From Deinococcus radiotolerans (lineage in GTDB: Bacteria; Deinococcota; Deinococci; Deinococcales; Deinococcaceae), in NCBI RefSeq assembly GCF_014647435.1, contig NZ_BMPE01000007.1, positions 92,612 through 156,611 on the forward strand: a stretch of 64,000 bases of DNA, given 5' to 3'. A program made the translations under genes and the position numbers. Shown here piece by piece: positions 19,207 through 28,378 of this stretch. Every line of letters starts with the position of its first letter. Position 1 is the first letter of the stretch. Under the pieces are notes generated by a model. The model did not search any database. It was not told the origin of the DNA and saw only the letters and a program-made list of their open reading frames with translations.

Positions 19207-20991
19207 GTGACCACAACCGAGATGCCCCGCTGGCGCACCGACGACCTGTACGCCAGCCTGAACGACCCGCAGCTGGACCGCGACCTCAGCGCGCTGGGCC
19301 AGGACGTGCAGGCCCTGGAGGCCCTGTTCGACACGCAGGGCGTCCGCGCCGGATCAGCCGTCACGCCCGCCGCCGTGGACGCCGCCCTGAGCGAACTGAA
19401 CGCCGTGCTGACCCGCCTGGGGCGCGTGCGCGCGTTCGTGTACGCCCACGTGACCACCGACAGCCGCGACGAGACCGCCCAGGCCCGCATGGCCACCCTG
19501 ACCACTCTGACCCTGCCGCTGGGCCCGCTCGGCTCGCGCCTGACCGCTTGGCTGGGCGGCCTGGACGACGACGCCCTGAACGCCCTGCTGGAGCAGAGCG
19601 CGGCTGCCCGCGCGCACGAACACCGACTGCGCCGCGCCGCTCAACTCGCCCGCCACCAGATGACCCCGCCTGAGGAGGACCTCGCCGCCCGCCTGCACCC
19701 GGCCAGCGGCGGCGGCTGGAGCAAACTGCACGGCAACGTGTCCAGCACCCTGTCTGGTGAGTACCGCGGCCAGGCCCTGCCCGTGACGGCCCTGCGCGCC
19801 CTGGCCAGCGACGCCGACGCGCAGGTACGCGAGGACGCCTTCAATGCCGAGATCGCCGCCTGGAAGACCCAGGAGACCGTGTTCGCCGCCTGCATGAACG
19901 GCGTGAAAGGGGAGGAGGGCACCCTCGCCCAGCGGCGCGGCTTCACAGACGTCGTCGCGCCCAGCCTCCTGAGCAACGGCATCGACCGCGAGACGCTGGA
20001 CGCCATGCAGGGCGCCGTGATCCGCGCGCTGCCCGACTTCCGCCGGTACTTCCGCGCCAAGGCCCGCCACCTCGGCAAGACACAACTCGACTGGTGGGAC
20101 CTGTTCGCCCCGGTGGGCCAGAGCGACACCCACTGGGACTACGCCGCCGGGGAGGCGTTCGTGGAACGCCAGTTCCGCGCGTACAGCCCCGCCCTGGGTG
20201 ACTTCGCCGCCCGCGCGTTCGGTGAGCGCTGGATCGACGCAGGCCCCCGCGACGGCAAACGCAGCGGCGCGTTCTGCATGAAATGGCAGGGTGCCGACAG
20301 CCGCATCCTGATGAACCACGATCCCAGCCTCGACTCGGTCAGCACCCTGGCGCACGAACTGGGCCACGCGTACCACAACGTGCAGCTTGGCGGCCTGGAC
20401 CCCCTCCAACAGGAGACGCCCATGACCCTCGCGGAGACCGCCAGCATCTTCTGCGAGACGATCATCCAGAACGCCGCCCTGGCCACCGCGCAGGGCCAGG
20501 AGCGCCTGTACGTTCTGGAAACGCAGCTCATGGGCCACGCGCAGGTCGTCGTGGACATCCACAGCCGCTTCCTGTTCGAGAAGGCCGTCTTCGAACGCCG
20601 CGCCGCGGGCGACCTGAACCCCAGCGACTTCAACACCCTGATGGTGCAGGCGCAGCGCGACACGTACGGCGACGCCCTGAACACCCCCCACCCCTACATG
20701 TGGGCGGTCAAGCCGCACTACTACGGCCGCAGCTTCTACAACTACCCGTACACCTTCGGGCTGCTGTTCGGCCTGGGCCTCTACGCCCAGTACGAGCAGG
20801 CCCGCGCCCAGGGGCAGGAGGCGGACTTCCAGGCCCGCTACGACGCCCTCCTGGCCGCCACCGGGCAGGCCACCCCGCTGGCCCTCGCCGCGCGCTTCGG
20901 CATCGACCTGCACGCCCCGGACTTTTGGGAGGGCAGCCTGAACGTCATCCGCCGCCAGATCGACGCCTACGAGGCCACCACGCAGGCGTAA
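19207..20991 (+). CDS. pepF: M3 family oligoendopeptidase (PepF type)
   Basis: Zinc metallopeptidase of 594 residues that degrades oligopeptides in the cytosol. The HExxH zinc site reads LAHELGHAYHN, and the downstream Glu ligand lies in ETASIFCETII. The N-terminal half is the helical region common to PepF proteins. I chose GTG 19207 (MTTTEMPRWRTDDLY) because a -10 box lies seven bases upstream and family members start with W-x-x-x-DLY; the frame open from 19138 has no such support. No signal peptide. Confidence 0.94.
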   Translation: MTTTEMPRWRTDDLYASLNDPQLDRDLSALGQDVQALEALFDTQGVRAGSAVTPAAVDAALSELNAVLTRLGRVRAFVYAHVTTDSRDETAQARMATLTTLTLPLGPLGSRLTAWLGGLDDDALNALLEQSAAARAHEHRLRRAAQLARHQMTPPEEDLAARLHPASGGGWSKLHGNVSSTLSGEYRGQALPVTALRALASDADAQVREDAFNAEIAAWKTQETVFAACMNGVKGEEGTLAQRRGFTDVVAPSLLSNGIDRETLDAMQGAVIRALPDFRRYFRAKARHLGKTQLDWWDLFAPVGQSDTHWDYAAGEAFVERQFRAYSPALGDFAARAFGERWIDAGPRDGKRSGAFCMKWQGADSRILMNHDPSLDSVSTLAHELGHAYHNVQLGGLDPLQQETPMTLAETASIFCETIIQNAALATAQGQERLYVLETQLMGHAQVVVDIHSRFLFEKAVFERRAAGDLNPSDFNTLMVQAQRDTYGDALNTPHPYMWAVKPHYYGRSFYNYPYTFGLLFGLGLYAQYEQARAQGQEADFQARYDALLAATGQATPLALAARFGIDLHAPDFWEGSLNVIRRQIDAYEATTQA

Positions 20992-21001
20992 GGAGGGCAG
21001 A

Positions 21002-21043
21002 AGTGGGGCGTCGAGGGGAGACGATCCCGAGCCACGCCCCACT
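21002..21043. terminator. Hairpin between convergent pepF and sppA
   Basis: 10-bp stem AGTGGGGCGT/ACGCCCCACT, extendable with a small bulge, around a 22-base loop. Confidence 0.5.
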
Positions 21044-21057
21044 GCCTATGCCCCGCG

Positions 21058-22668
21058 TCAGCGCACCCTGACGTCCTGATCGAACCACGTCAGCACGCGC
21101 TCGCTCCCGAACGGCCACACCGTCACGCGGGCGGCCTGCGCGGCCTCCTGCGCAAATTCCGGGAGGGGACCGTGGTTCTTCGGCGTGACGTTCCACGCGG
21201 GCGCGTCACCCGGCAGACCTGCGAGCTCCCGCGCGCGCGCCAGGCCCGTGCGCAGGTCGCCCAGCTCATCCACCAGCCCGCGGTCCAGCGCGTCAGTGGC
21301 ACTCCAGATGCGGCCGCGGCCCAGCTCGTTCACGCGCTCCTTGCTGAGCCCGCGGCCCTCCGCGACGCGGGTCGTGAAGCGGTCGTACACCTCCAGGATG
21401 CCCTTCTCGACGTGCTCGCGCTCGTCTTCGCTATACGGGCGGGCCGCGGAGTACATCAGCGCGCGGTCCCGGCCCACCCGTTCGGGGTTCAGGCCGTGAC
21501 GGCGGTTGAATTCCGTCAGGACCGGCTTGCCACTGACCACGCCGATGCTGCCGGTCAGGGTGTACGGTGACGCGACGATCGTCTTGGCGTGCGTGGCGAC
21601 GTAGTACCCGCCGGACGCGGCGTACTCGCCCATCACGACCACGACCGGCTTTTCGCTCGTCGCGACCTCGCGCCAGATCAGGTCGCTGGCCAGGGCGCTG
21701 CCACCCCCGCTGTTCACGTACAGCACGATCGCCTTGGTGGACTTGTCCCCCTTGGCGCGGCGCAGCGCCGCCACGACCGTGTCCGACCCGGCCATCGGGC
21801 CGCCCAGCAGCGGCAGCGGGATGGGGTTGGTGCGGCTCTTCCCAGTGATGATCGTCCCCACCAGGGGCACCACCGCCACCCGCCCCTCCTTCGCCGCCTT
21901 GCCGGGCAGGCTGGGCATCAGCAGGTCCGCTACGGCGGCGAACGGGCGGCTGGCCGGGCCGATCAGCTCGTCCTCGTACGCCACCTTCGTGATCAGTCCC
22001 GCCTCCAGAGCCGCCTGGGCGCTCGTCAGGTCTGCCGCGAGCCACCCGGCCGCTACGTCCTGCGGGACGCCGCGTGCCGCCGCGAGATCGCGCATCCACG
22101 CGCCCTCCAGGCCCGACAGGTACGCCTGAAGCTGCTCGCGGTTGTGGTCGTCCATCCGCTCCTCGGAAAAGCGCGTCAGGGCCGCCTTGTACTCGCGGAT
22201 GCGCAGGTTCTCGAACTCGATCCCGCGTTTCTTCAGGAATTCGCCCAGGAACGTGCTCTCCAGCCCGAAGCCGCTGACGTTCACCTCGGCGGACTCCGGC
22301 GCGACCAGTTCCCCTGCGCCGCTCGCTGCGATCAGGGACAGCATGTTCAGCTGCGGCAGGTACGCCACCACTCGCTTGTCCTTCTGCAGGTCGGCCAGCA
22401 GGCCCCGGACCGCGTGCGCCGTCGCGGGCGCCGCCGTGAACTCCCCGAAGCGCACCAGCACCCCGTGCAGCCACGACGCGCCGCGCAGCTTCTCGACACG
22501 CGCCGCCAGGGCCTCCAGCGACTCCGTGCGGCTCAGCAGCCCCGCCACTGGATTCGTCGGCTGACGCTCCGGGTACGGGCCACTCAGGTCCAGCACCACC
22601 CACGTGGGGCGGATCACGCCGCCGGGCAGGGCGTCATCACTCTTCAGGAACGGAAGTTTCAGGTTCAT
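21058..22668 (-). CDS. sppA: Signal peptide peptidase SppA-like serine protease
   Basis: Long SppA type (536 residues) with two S49 domains. The proposed catalytic lysine lies in the first domain (IREYKAALTRFSEERMDDHN) and the nucleophile Ser in the second (GEYAASGGYYVATHAKTIV). Between them is the oligomer-forming YVNSGGGSALASDLIWRE segment. The family clears cleaved signal peptides at the membrane. No N-terminal membrane helix is seen, so this protein may be soluble or peripherally bound. ATG 22668 has TAGCGT five bases upstream. Confidence 0.9.
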   Translation of the reverse strand: MNLKLPFLKSDDALPGGVIRPTWVVLDLSGPYPERQPTNPVAGLLSRTESLEALAARVEKLRGASWLHGVLVRFGEFTAAPATAHAVRGLLADLQKDKRVVAYLPQLNMLSLIAASGAGELVAPESAEVNVSGFGLESTFLGEFLKKRGIEFENLRIREYKAALTRFSEERMDDHNREQLQAYLSGLEGAWMRDLAAARGVPQDVAAGWLAADLTSAQAALEAGLITKVAYEDELIGPASRPFAAVADLLMPSLPGKAAKEGRVAVVPLVGTIITGKSRTNPIPLPLLGGPMAGSDTVVAALRRAKGDKSTKAIVLYVNSGGGSALASDLIWREVATSEKPVVVVMGEYAASGGYYVATHAKTIVASPYTLTGSIGVVSGKPVLTEFNRRHGLNPERVGRDRALMYSAARPYSEDEREHVEKGILEVYDRFTTRVAEGRGLSKERVNELGRGRIWSATDALDRGLVDELGDLRTGLARARELAGLPGDAPAWNVTPKNHGPLPEFAQEAAQAARVTVWPFGSERVLTWFDQDVRVR

Positions 22669-22673
22669 GCCCC

Positions 22674-22679
22674 ACGCTA
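22674..22679 (-). promoter_or_regulatory. -10 box of sppA
   Basis: TAGCGT on the minus strand, then five bases, then ATG 22668. Confidence 0.5.
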
Positions 22680-22819
22680 CGCGCACCCGCCCTGAGAAGT
22701 TCCACGGGCGCCCGCACGCTGACGGGGCTCGTTTCGCGCCGCAACCCGGTCAGGAAGAGGGCTCTGTGGGCCGATTGATCATTTCCTCTGAACTGCTGCT
22801 GCGGCGCCCAAGGATGCCG

Positions 22820-22825
22820 TAGCAT
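22820..22825 (+). promoter_or_regulatory. -10 box of the mini-ORF before rbfA
   Basis: TAGCAT lies exactly six bases before ATG 22832. This is the same geometry as at hemB and mfd. Confidence 0.55.
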
Positions 22826-22831
22826 GCCGGG

Positions 22832-22873
22832 ATGTCAGTCCCGACCCCCCCTGTCCCCCGGAGTGGCGCGTGA
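22832..22873 (+). CDS. Leaderless 13-codon mini-ORF upstream of rbfA
   Basis: ATG 22832 opens a frame of 13 codons ([13 protein letters not shown]) whose TGA at 22871-22873 overlaps the rbfA GTG at 22870 in a GTGA junction. A -10 box sits six bases before the ATG, so the mRNA would begin at or near this codon. The peptide is proline-rich (four Pro in 13). It may allow ribosomes loaded on a leaderless mRNA to reinitiate at rbfA, or tune rbfA through slow proline decoding. Function is inferred only from the arrangement. Confidence 0.45.
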   Translation: MSVPTPPVPRSGA

Positions 22874-23160
22874 AGCCCGAACAGATCCAGTCGCAGCTGA
22901 CCCGCGTGATCAGCGACTCCATCGGCGGCCTGCGCGACCCGCGCGTGCCCATGATCGTCACAGTCGAGCGCGTGACCGTCACCGCCGACTACTCCCTGGC
23001 CCGCGTGTACGTCAGTGCCATGACCGGCGACATGGAGGACCTGCTGGACGCCCTGCGCGGCGCCCGCGGGTACCTGCAGCGGCAGGTGGCCGATCACGTG
23101 AAACTGCGCCGCACGCCCGTGCTGGAATTCCACGATGCCAGCGACCGCCCCCCCCTGTGA
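22870..23160 (+). CDS. rbfA: 30S ribosome-binding factor A
   Basis: Small KH-like protein (96 residues) that helps mature the 30S subunit and 16S rRNA 5' end. The pattern [18 protein letters not shown]...[29 protein letters not shown] is typical, as is the end [15 protein letters not shown]. Length is slightly short but complete. The GTG start overlaps the stop of an upstream mini-ORF. Its own TGA overlaps the GTG of the next gene (GTGA), so three reading frames are chained. Confidence 0.93.
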   Translation: MKPEQIQSQLTRVISDSIGGLRDPRVPMIVTVERVTVTADYSLARVYVSAMTGDMEDLLDALRGARGYLQRQVADHVKLRRTPVLEFHDASDRPPL

Positions 23161-23576
23161 CCGTTCCTGAGACGGCACCCTGGCCGCCCACCCTCATCCG
23201 CGTGCGCTACGCCGAGACGGACGCGATGGGCGTCGTGCACCATGCCACGTACCCCGTGTGGTTCGAGGTGGCCCGCACTGACCTGATGCACCACCTGGGC
23301 CTGCCGTACCGTGAAGTGGAGGCGCGCGGGTACTACCTGATGCTCTCGGGCCTGAACGTCGAGTACCGCCGCGCCGCCCGCTACGACGATGAACTCCACA
23401 TCGTGGCGCGGCTCAGCAGCGTCCGCTCGCGCACCATGACCTTCACGTACGAGGTCCTGCGCGGCGACGAACTGCTCGCCACAGGCGAGACCCGCCACAT
23501 CGCCACCGACCAGACCTACCGCCCCGCCCGCCTCCCGGACGACGTCCTGAGCCTGCTTCAGGGCCAGCCGCGCTAG
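23157..23576 (+). CDS. YbgC/FadM-type acyl-CoA thioesterase
   Basis: Hot-dog-fold thioesterase of 139 residues. The active-site motif [25 protein letters not shown] matches the 4-hydroxybenzoyl-CoA thioesterase family, with the catalytic Asp in the D-x-M-G-x-V-H-H stretch. Further family segments are [16 protein letters not shown] and [10 protein letters not shown]. The exact acyl-CoA substrate is not known. GTG 23157 overlaps the rbfA stop, so the two are coupled. Confidence 0.92.
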   Translation: MTVPETAPWPPTLIRVRYAETDAMGVVHHATYPVWFEVARTDLMHHLGLPYREVEARGYYLMLSGLNVEYRRAARYDDELHIVARLSSVRSRTMTFTYEVLRGDELLATGETRHIATDQTYRPARLPDDVLSLLQGQPR

Positions 23577-23579
23577 ACT
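23574..23579 (+). promoter_or_regulatory. Possible -10 box of the Nudix gene
   Basis: TAGACT overlaps the thioesterase stop codon and is nine bases before ATG 23589, slightly wider than at other genes here. Confidence 0.35.
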
Positions 23580-23588
23580 GCCCGGCAC

Positions 23589-24065
<477 letters not shown>

Positions 24066-24082
24066 CAGCCATCTGGCAACGC

Positions 24083-24117
24083 ACGAGGCGGCCCCGGACA
24101 TCCGCGGGCCGCCTCGT
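24083..24117. terminator. Bidirectional hairpin between Nudix and cytochrome c genes
   Basis: 12-bp perfect stem ACGAGGCGGCCC/GGGCCGCCTCGT with an 11-base loop that can pair further. No T-run. Confidence 0.6.
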
Positions 24118-24125
24118 GAAGACCT

Positions 24126-24761
24126 TCAGTTCAGGGTCTTGATGTACGCCTGCAGGTTCGCGATGTCACTGTCGGTCAGCTGCGCCTCCGTGAAGCGGGG
24201 CATCATGGCCTGCAGCTCACGCTCCGGGGTCTTGCCTTCACGCAGGGTGGTCCTGAACTGATCCAGCGTCCAGTCCTTGGGCCCGTTGGCCGCCACGAGG
24301 CTGGGCCCGATCTGCCCCTGCCCGTTCGCACCGTGGCACCCCGCGCAGTTTGCCGCGAAGGTCTTCCCGCCCGCAGAGGCGTCCCCCTGGGGCTCAGCCG
24401 CCGCTGCCGTCTCTGCGGGCTGCTGCCCGGTGGACCCGGCTGTGTTGGTGTCGGTGGCGCTGCCCTCCGTGGTGCTGTTCTGCACGTCACCGGTGGTGTT
24501 GCCCTGGGCCTCGACCGTCGCGCCGTTCACGCCCGCTTGCTCGCCCCCGTCGTTCGCCGCGCGGGTGTTCGCCTGGGTGCCGCCCGCAGGGCCGGAGGAC
24601 GCCCCATTGGCGCTGGGCGCGGACTCGCCGTTCTGTTCGGGGGCCTTCGTTTCCTCGTGTCCCTTTTCTTCCTTGTGGATGGCCTTGTTGTACCCGACGA
24701 CGGACCCGCCGATGGTCAGGGCCAGCAGCAGCGCCATAGAAACGACGAACGTGTTCTTCAT
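24126..24761 (-). CDS. Membrane-anchored cytochrome c
   Basis: A 211-residue protein with an N-terminal helix (about residues 4-24) that acts as an uncleaved anchor or signal. A low-complexity linker of about 100 residues rich in Ala, Gly, Thr, Asn and Glu follows. The C-terminal class I cytochrome c domain has the haem site CAGCH and the later Met ligand, probably in MMPRF. Such anchored cytochromes carry electrons between quinol oxidation and terminal oxidases. The linker length would give the haem domain wide reach outside the membrane. Codon ATG 24761 has TAGGCT nine bases upstream. Confidence 0.9.
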   Translation of the reverse strand: MKNTFVVSMALLLALTIGGSVVGYNKAIHKEEKGHEETKAPEQNGESAPSANGASSGPAGGTQANTRAANDGGEQAGVNGATVEAQGNTTGDVQNSTTEGSATDTNTAGSTGQQPAETAAAAEPQGDASAGGKTFAANCAGCHGANGQGQIGPSLVAANGPKDWTLDQFRTTLREGKTPERELQAMMPRFTEAQLTDSDIANLQAYIKTLN

Positions 24762-24840
24762 ATACGACCGAGCCTACCATACGGTCAGGGGGGCGTTTGC
24801 CCGTGCCAGCGCGCACTTCCATCACGCGTGCAGCGCGGCC

Positions 24841-24846
24841 TACACT
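24841..24846 (+). promoter_or_regulatory. -10 box of the cobalamin-binding-like gene
   Basis: TACACT, then seven bases, then ATG 24854. Confidence 0.55.
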
Positions 24847-24853
24847 GCCGGGC

Positions 24854-25597
24854 ATGCCCCAAGTGCGCCTCGCCAGTCTGACGTGCAGCAACACCGACAT
24901 CCTGCACGCCCTGCACGCCACGGACCGGCTGGTGGCCGTGGACAGCCACAGCGACGCGCCCGGCATCGACCACGCCATGCGGCTGGGCCCGGACCTGAAC
25001 ATCGACGTGGACGCCCTGACCCGCGCCCGCCCCGATCTGGTGCTCGCCAGCCTGAGCGTGCCGGGCATGGAGCGCGTCGTGCAGGCCGTGCAGGACGCCG
25101 GGTTGAACACCGTGATCCTCGACCCGACCAGCGTGCCGGACACCGCCGCCACCATCCGGCAGGTGGGCGCGCTGCTGGGCCTGCCGGAACGTGGGGCGGC
25201 GGTCGCCGACGCGCTGGAGGCCGAACTGGCCGCCCTGCACCGCCCCGTCCGCACCCCAGCGCGCGTGCTGGTCGAGTGGTGGCCGAAACCCATCATCGCC
25301 GCCACCCGCGACTCCTGGGTCACGGACCTGCTGAGCAGTCTGGGCGCCGTCAATGCCCTGGCAGCCCGGGAGGGCCGCAGCAGCCCCCTCACGCTGGACG
25401 AGGTCCGCGCCGCCCGCCCGGACCTGATCGTGTGCTCGTGGTGCGGCGCGAAGAAACTGCGCCCCGAGGTCATTGAGGCGCGCGGACTGGGCGTGCCCGT
25501 CGTCGCCGTGCCCGAGAGCGGCCTGGGTCGCCCCGGCCCCCGCCTGATCGAGGGCGCCCGGCAGATCCGCGCCGCACTGGATGCGCTGGGCCGCTGA
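24854..25597 (+). CDS. BtuF/TroA-like substrate-binding domain protein without signal peptide
   Basis: A 247-residue protein with the two-lobed helical-backbone fold of BtuF-type (cobalamin, haem, Fe-siderophore) binding proteins: VRLASLTCSNTDILHALHATDRLVAVDSHSD..., RARPDLVLASLSVPG, then VLVEWWPKPIIAATRDSWVTDLLSSLGAVNALA and RAARPDLIVCSWCGAK. The start at ATG 24854 gives no export signal, so it seems cytosolic, unlike the transporter partners of this family. It stands alone without permease or ATPase. It may bind corrinoid inside the cell or be a regulatory paralogue. Confidence 0.8.
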   Translation: MPQVRLASLTCSNTDILHALHATDRLVAVDSHSDAPGIDHAMRLGPDLNIDVDALTRARPDLVLASLSVPGMERVVQAVQDAGLNTVILDPTSVPDTAATIRQVGALLGLPERGAAVADALEAELAALHRPVRTPARVLVEWWPKPIIAATRDSWVTDLLSSLGAVNALAAREGRSSPLTLDEVRAARPDLIVCSWCGAKKLRPEVIEARGLGVPVVAVPESGLGRPGPRLIEGARQIRAALDALGR

Positions 25598-25608
25598 TGG
25601 CAGCAGAA

Positions 25609-25632
25609 GGGGAGAGGCCACCCAACCTCCCC
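25609..25632. terminator. Hairpin between convergent BtuF-like gene and hemQ
   Basis: 6-bp stem GGGGAG/CTCCCC with a 12-base loop. Weak evidence but well placed. Confidence 0.35.
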
Positions 25633-25651
25633 CCCAGACCAGATCCACGGT

Positions 25652-26488
<837 letters not shown>

Positions 26489-26637
26489 GGGATCACCGGG
26501 GCGCGCGGGGCGCCGAAGTCAGGAAAGGGGGAAGGGGAGGGGGGCCCAGGGTTTGCCGCGCCGGAAGCGCGGGGGTGGGGGCGCACGCGCTGAACTATTT
26601 CACCCGCCGCGCGGGGCGCATGACCCCGAACGACCGG

Positions 26638-27240
26638 TCAGGCAGGCCGCACGCGCGGAACGGGAAACACCATTTGGAAGTCGGGCACCGCGGCGGTCAG
26701 TCGCGGCCGCCGCTCCAGCAGGGCCGAGTGGAAGTCCCCGCCGATCACGCTCAGCCGCGCGGGCCGCACCCAGCCGGACGCCGAGACGGTCGTCAAGAGT
26801 GACTCCCGGGCCTCCGCTTCCGGCAGGGGCGGCTGCGTCAGCGTCCGCCACGCGGCAGGCACGACCGCGGTCGTCACCGGCAGCGACGGTCCCCAGGCCT
26901 GTACGCTCAGGTGCGCCAGCAGCCGCCCGTTCTGCGTGACCCGCACCTGCTCGCGCCCCGGCACGCCCTCCCACGCGAAATCCGCCCGTGATTTGGGAAT
27001 CGCCCAGTTCCGGCGGCCCCATACCACGCTCTCCTTCGTGCTCACCACGTTTCGCGTCACCTGCGGCTTGTCCCTCAGGGACACCCAAAGCAGCTCGTCG
27101 TACGGCCCCACGCCGGACTGCGCGTAGCGCACGAGCATCAGCGCCCCCGCCTCCTGGCCCCCGTACACGGCCACCACTCCCCGACCCTTCAAGTTCCACG
27201 GCGCACCAGACACGCCCGGCAGCGTATACCCTGCACGCAT
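26638..27240 (-). CDS. Acetoacetate decarboxylase-like protein
   Basis: A 200-residue protein resembling the acetoacetate decarboxylase superfamily: GAPWNLKGRGVVAVYGG at the N terminus, LVRYAQSGVGPYDELLWVSL, and RNWAIPKSRADFAWEG, which aligns with the segment that holds the Schiff-base lysine. Members of this broad family act on small keto acids or have unknown roles. The start ATG 27240 shares the bases CATG with the start of the divergent gene at 27239. An AAGGAG lies about 12 bases upstream, inside the divergent gene. Confidence 0.72.
   Translation of the reverse strand: MRAGYTLPGVSGAPWNLKGRGVVAVYGGQEAGALMLVRYAQSGVGPYDELLWVSLRDKPQVTRNVVSTKESVVWGRRNWAIPKSRADFAWEGVPGREQVRVTQNGRLLAHLSVQAWGPSLPVTTAVVPAAWRTLTQPPLPEAEARESLLTTVSASGWVRPARLSVIGGDFHSALLERRPRLTAAVPDFQMVFPVPRVRPA
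27227..27232 (+). promoter_or_regulatory. -10 box of the VOC-family gene
   Basis: TACCCT is followed by six bases and ATG 27239. It lies within the first codons of the divergent decarboxylase-like gene. Confidence 0.55.
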
Positions 27241-27595
27241 GCTCAAGCACGTCTCCTTCCTGACCCGCGACATCGGCGCGACCGTCGCCTTCTACGAGCG
27301 CCTCGGGGCGACCACCGAGAAGAACCTCACCACCACCGAGGGGCACCGCCGCGCCGTCCTGCGTCTCGGGAACGGCCTCCTCCAGTTCTTCCAGGTGAGC
27401 GGCGAGACCCCCGCCCCGCACCCCCACTGGGCCGAGCACATCGCCCTGCACGTCACCGGCCTGCGCGCCCTGCTCCAGACGCTGCGTGACTCGGGCGTGA
27501 CCGTCACCCGCGACCTGCAACCCAGTCCCAGCGGCCGGGACATGGCCTTCGTGCAGGACCCCGACGGGCGGCAGGTGGAACTCCTCGAAGCCTGA
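27239..27595 (+). CDS. VOC (glyoxalase/bleomycin resistance) family protein
   Basis: A 118-residue vicinal-oxygen-chelate domain built from two beta-alpha-beta-beta-beta units: LKHVSFLTRDIGATVAFYERLGA ... IALHVTGLRALLQTLRDSGVTV ... MAFVQDPDGRQVELLEA. Metal ligand positions (His3-4, His in IALHV, Glu in VELLE) are present. The ligand is unknown. The ATG is set by the -10 box six bases upstream. It overlaps the start codon of the divergent gene. Confidence 0.88.
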   Translation: MLKHVSFLTRDIGATVAFYERLGATTEKNLTTTEGHRRAVLRLGNGLLQFFQVSGETPAPHPHWAEHIALHVTGLRALLQTLRDSGVTVTRDLQPSPSGRDMAFVQDPDGRQVELLEA

Positions 27596-27643
27596 CCCGC
27601 ACTGGGGGCAGCACATCCGCCGTACTGGCCGCCGCCCGCGCGT

Positions 27644-27649
27644 TAGCCT
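27644..27649 (+). promoter_or_regulatory. -10 box of the RBBP9-like hydrolase gene
   Basis: TAGCCT, six bases, ATG 27656. Confidence 0.55.
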
Positions 27650-27655
27650 GAGCAC

Positions 27656-28222
27656 ATGACGCCGACCATCGTGATCGTGCCGGGCCTGGGAGACAGCGGC
27701 CCGGAGCACTGGCAGAGCCTCTGGACCAGCAAGTTCGGCGCGGCGCGCGTGCGGCAGGACGACCCGGACCGGCCCACCCCCGAGACGTGGTCGGCCCGCC
27801 TTCAGGAGGTCATCGACGCGACGCCCGGCGATCTGGTCCTGATTGGGCACTCGTGTGGCGTGCTGAACATCGTCCACTGGGCGCGCCTGACTGGCGGGCA
27901 CCCGCGCGTGAAGGGCGCGATGCTCGTCGGCCCCACCGACGCGGACATGACGATCGAGGAGTATCCAGCTGTGCAGGGCATGGCGCCCGTGCCCATGCAG
28001 CCCCTGCCGTTCCCGGCACTGGTCGTCGCCAGCGAGAACGACCCCTTCGCCACTTTCGAGCGTGCCCAGGCGTTCGCTGAAGCGTGGGACGCCGAATTCA
28101 TCTCGGCGGGCGAGGCCGGGCACATCAACGTCGCCAGCGGGCACGGCGACTGGCCCGACGGCGAGGTGCTGCTGGGCGAGGCCCTGCACGCCTGGACACC
28201 ACCAGATATCGTGCGACTCTGA
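27656..28222 (+). CDS. RBBP9/YdeN family serine hydrolase
   Basis: Alpha/beta-hydrolase of 188 residues. It opens with IVIVPGLGDSGPEHWQSLW, typical of the RBBP9/YdeN family. The nucleophile elbow is GHSCG, the acid Asp is likely in SENDPFATF, and the His in AGHINVASGHGDWPDG. The natural substrate of this family is unclear. No signal peptide. A short hairpin (28224-28244) follows the stop. Confidence 0.9.
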   Translation: MTPTIVIVPGLGDSGPEHWQSLWTSKFGAARVRQDDPDRPTPETWSARLQEVIDATPGDLVLIGHSCGVLNIVHWARLTGGHPRVKGAMLVGPTDADMTIEEYPAVQGMAPVPMQPLPFPALVVASENDPFATFERAQAFAEAWDAEFISAGEAGHINVASGHGDWPDGEVLLGEALHAWTPPDIVRL

Positions 28223-28223
28223 A

Positions 28224-28244
28224 CCGCCACAGTCGAAGTGGCGG
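28224..28244 (+). terminator. Hairpin after the RBBP9-like gene
   Basis: Perfect 7-bp stem CCGCCAC/GTGGCGG with a 7-base loop, starting right after the stop codon. No T-tract. Confidence 0.4.
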
Positions 28245-28334
28245 GTGGAGTAGGCGAGGAGACGGGTCCTCAGCGGTCTAGTGCGGCGGTGCCTGTCCCT
28301 GCCCACACTCTTCTGCCTGAACCCTGAAACTGGA

Positions 28335-28366
28335 AGCGCGCCCCGATCATATGACCCGGGCGCGCT
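28335..28366. terminator. Hairpin after trx
   Basis: 9-bp stem AGCGCGCCC/GGGCGCGCT with a 14-base loop, between the convergent hydrolase and thioredoxin genes. Confidence 0.5.
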
Positions 28367-28378
28367 GTCCGTTCAGCG

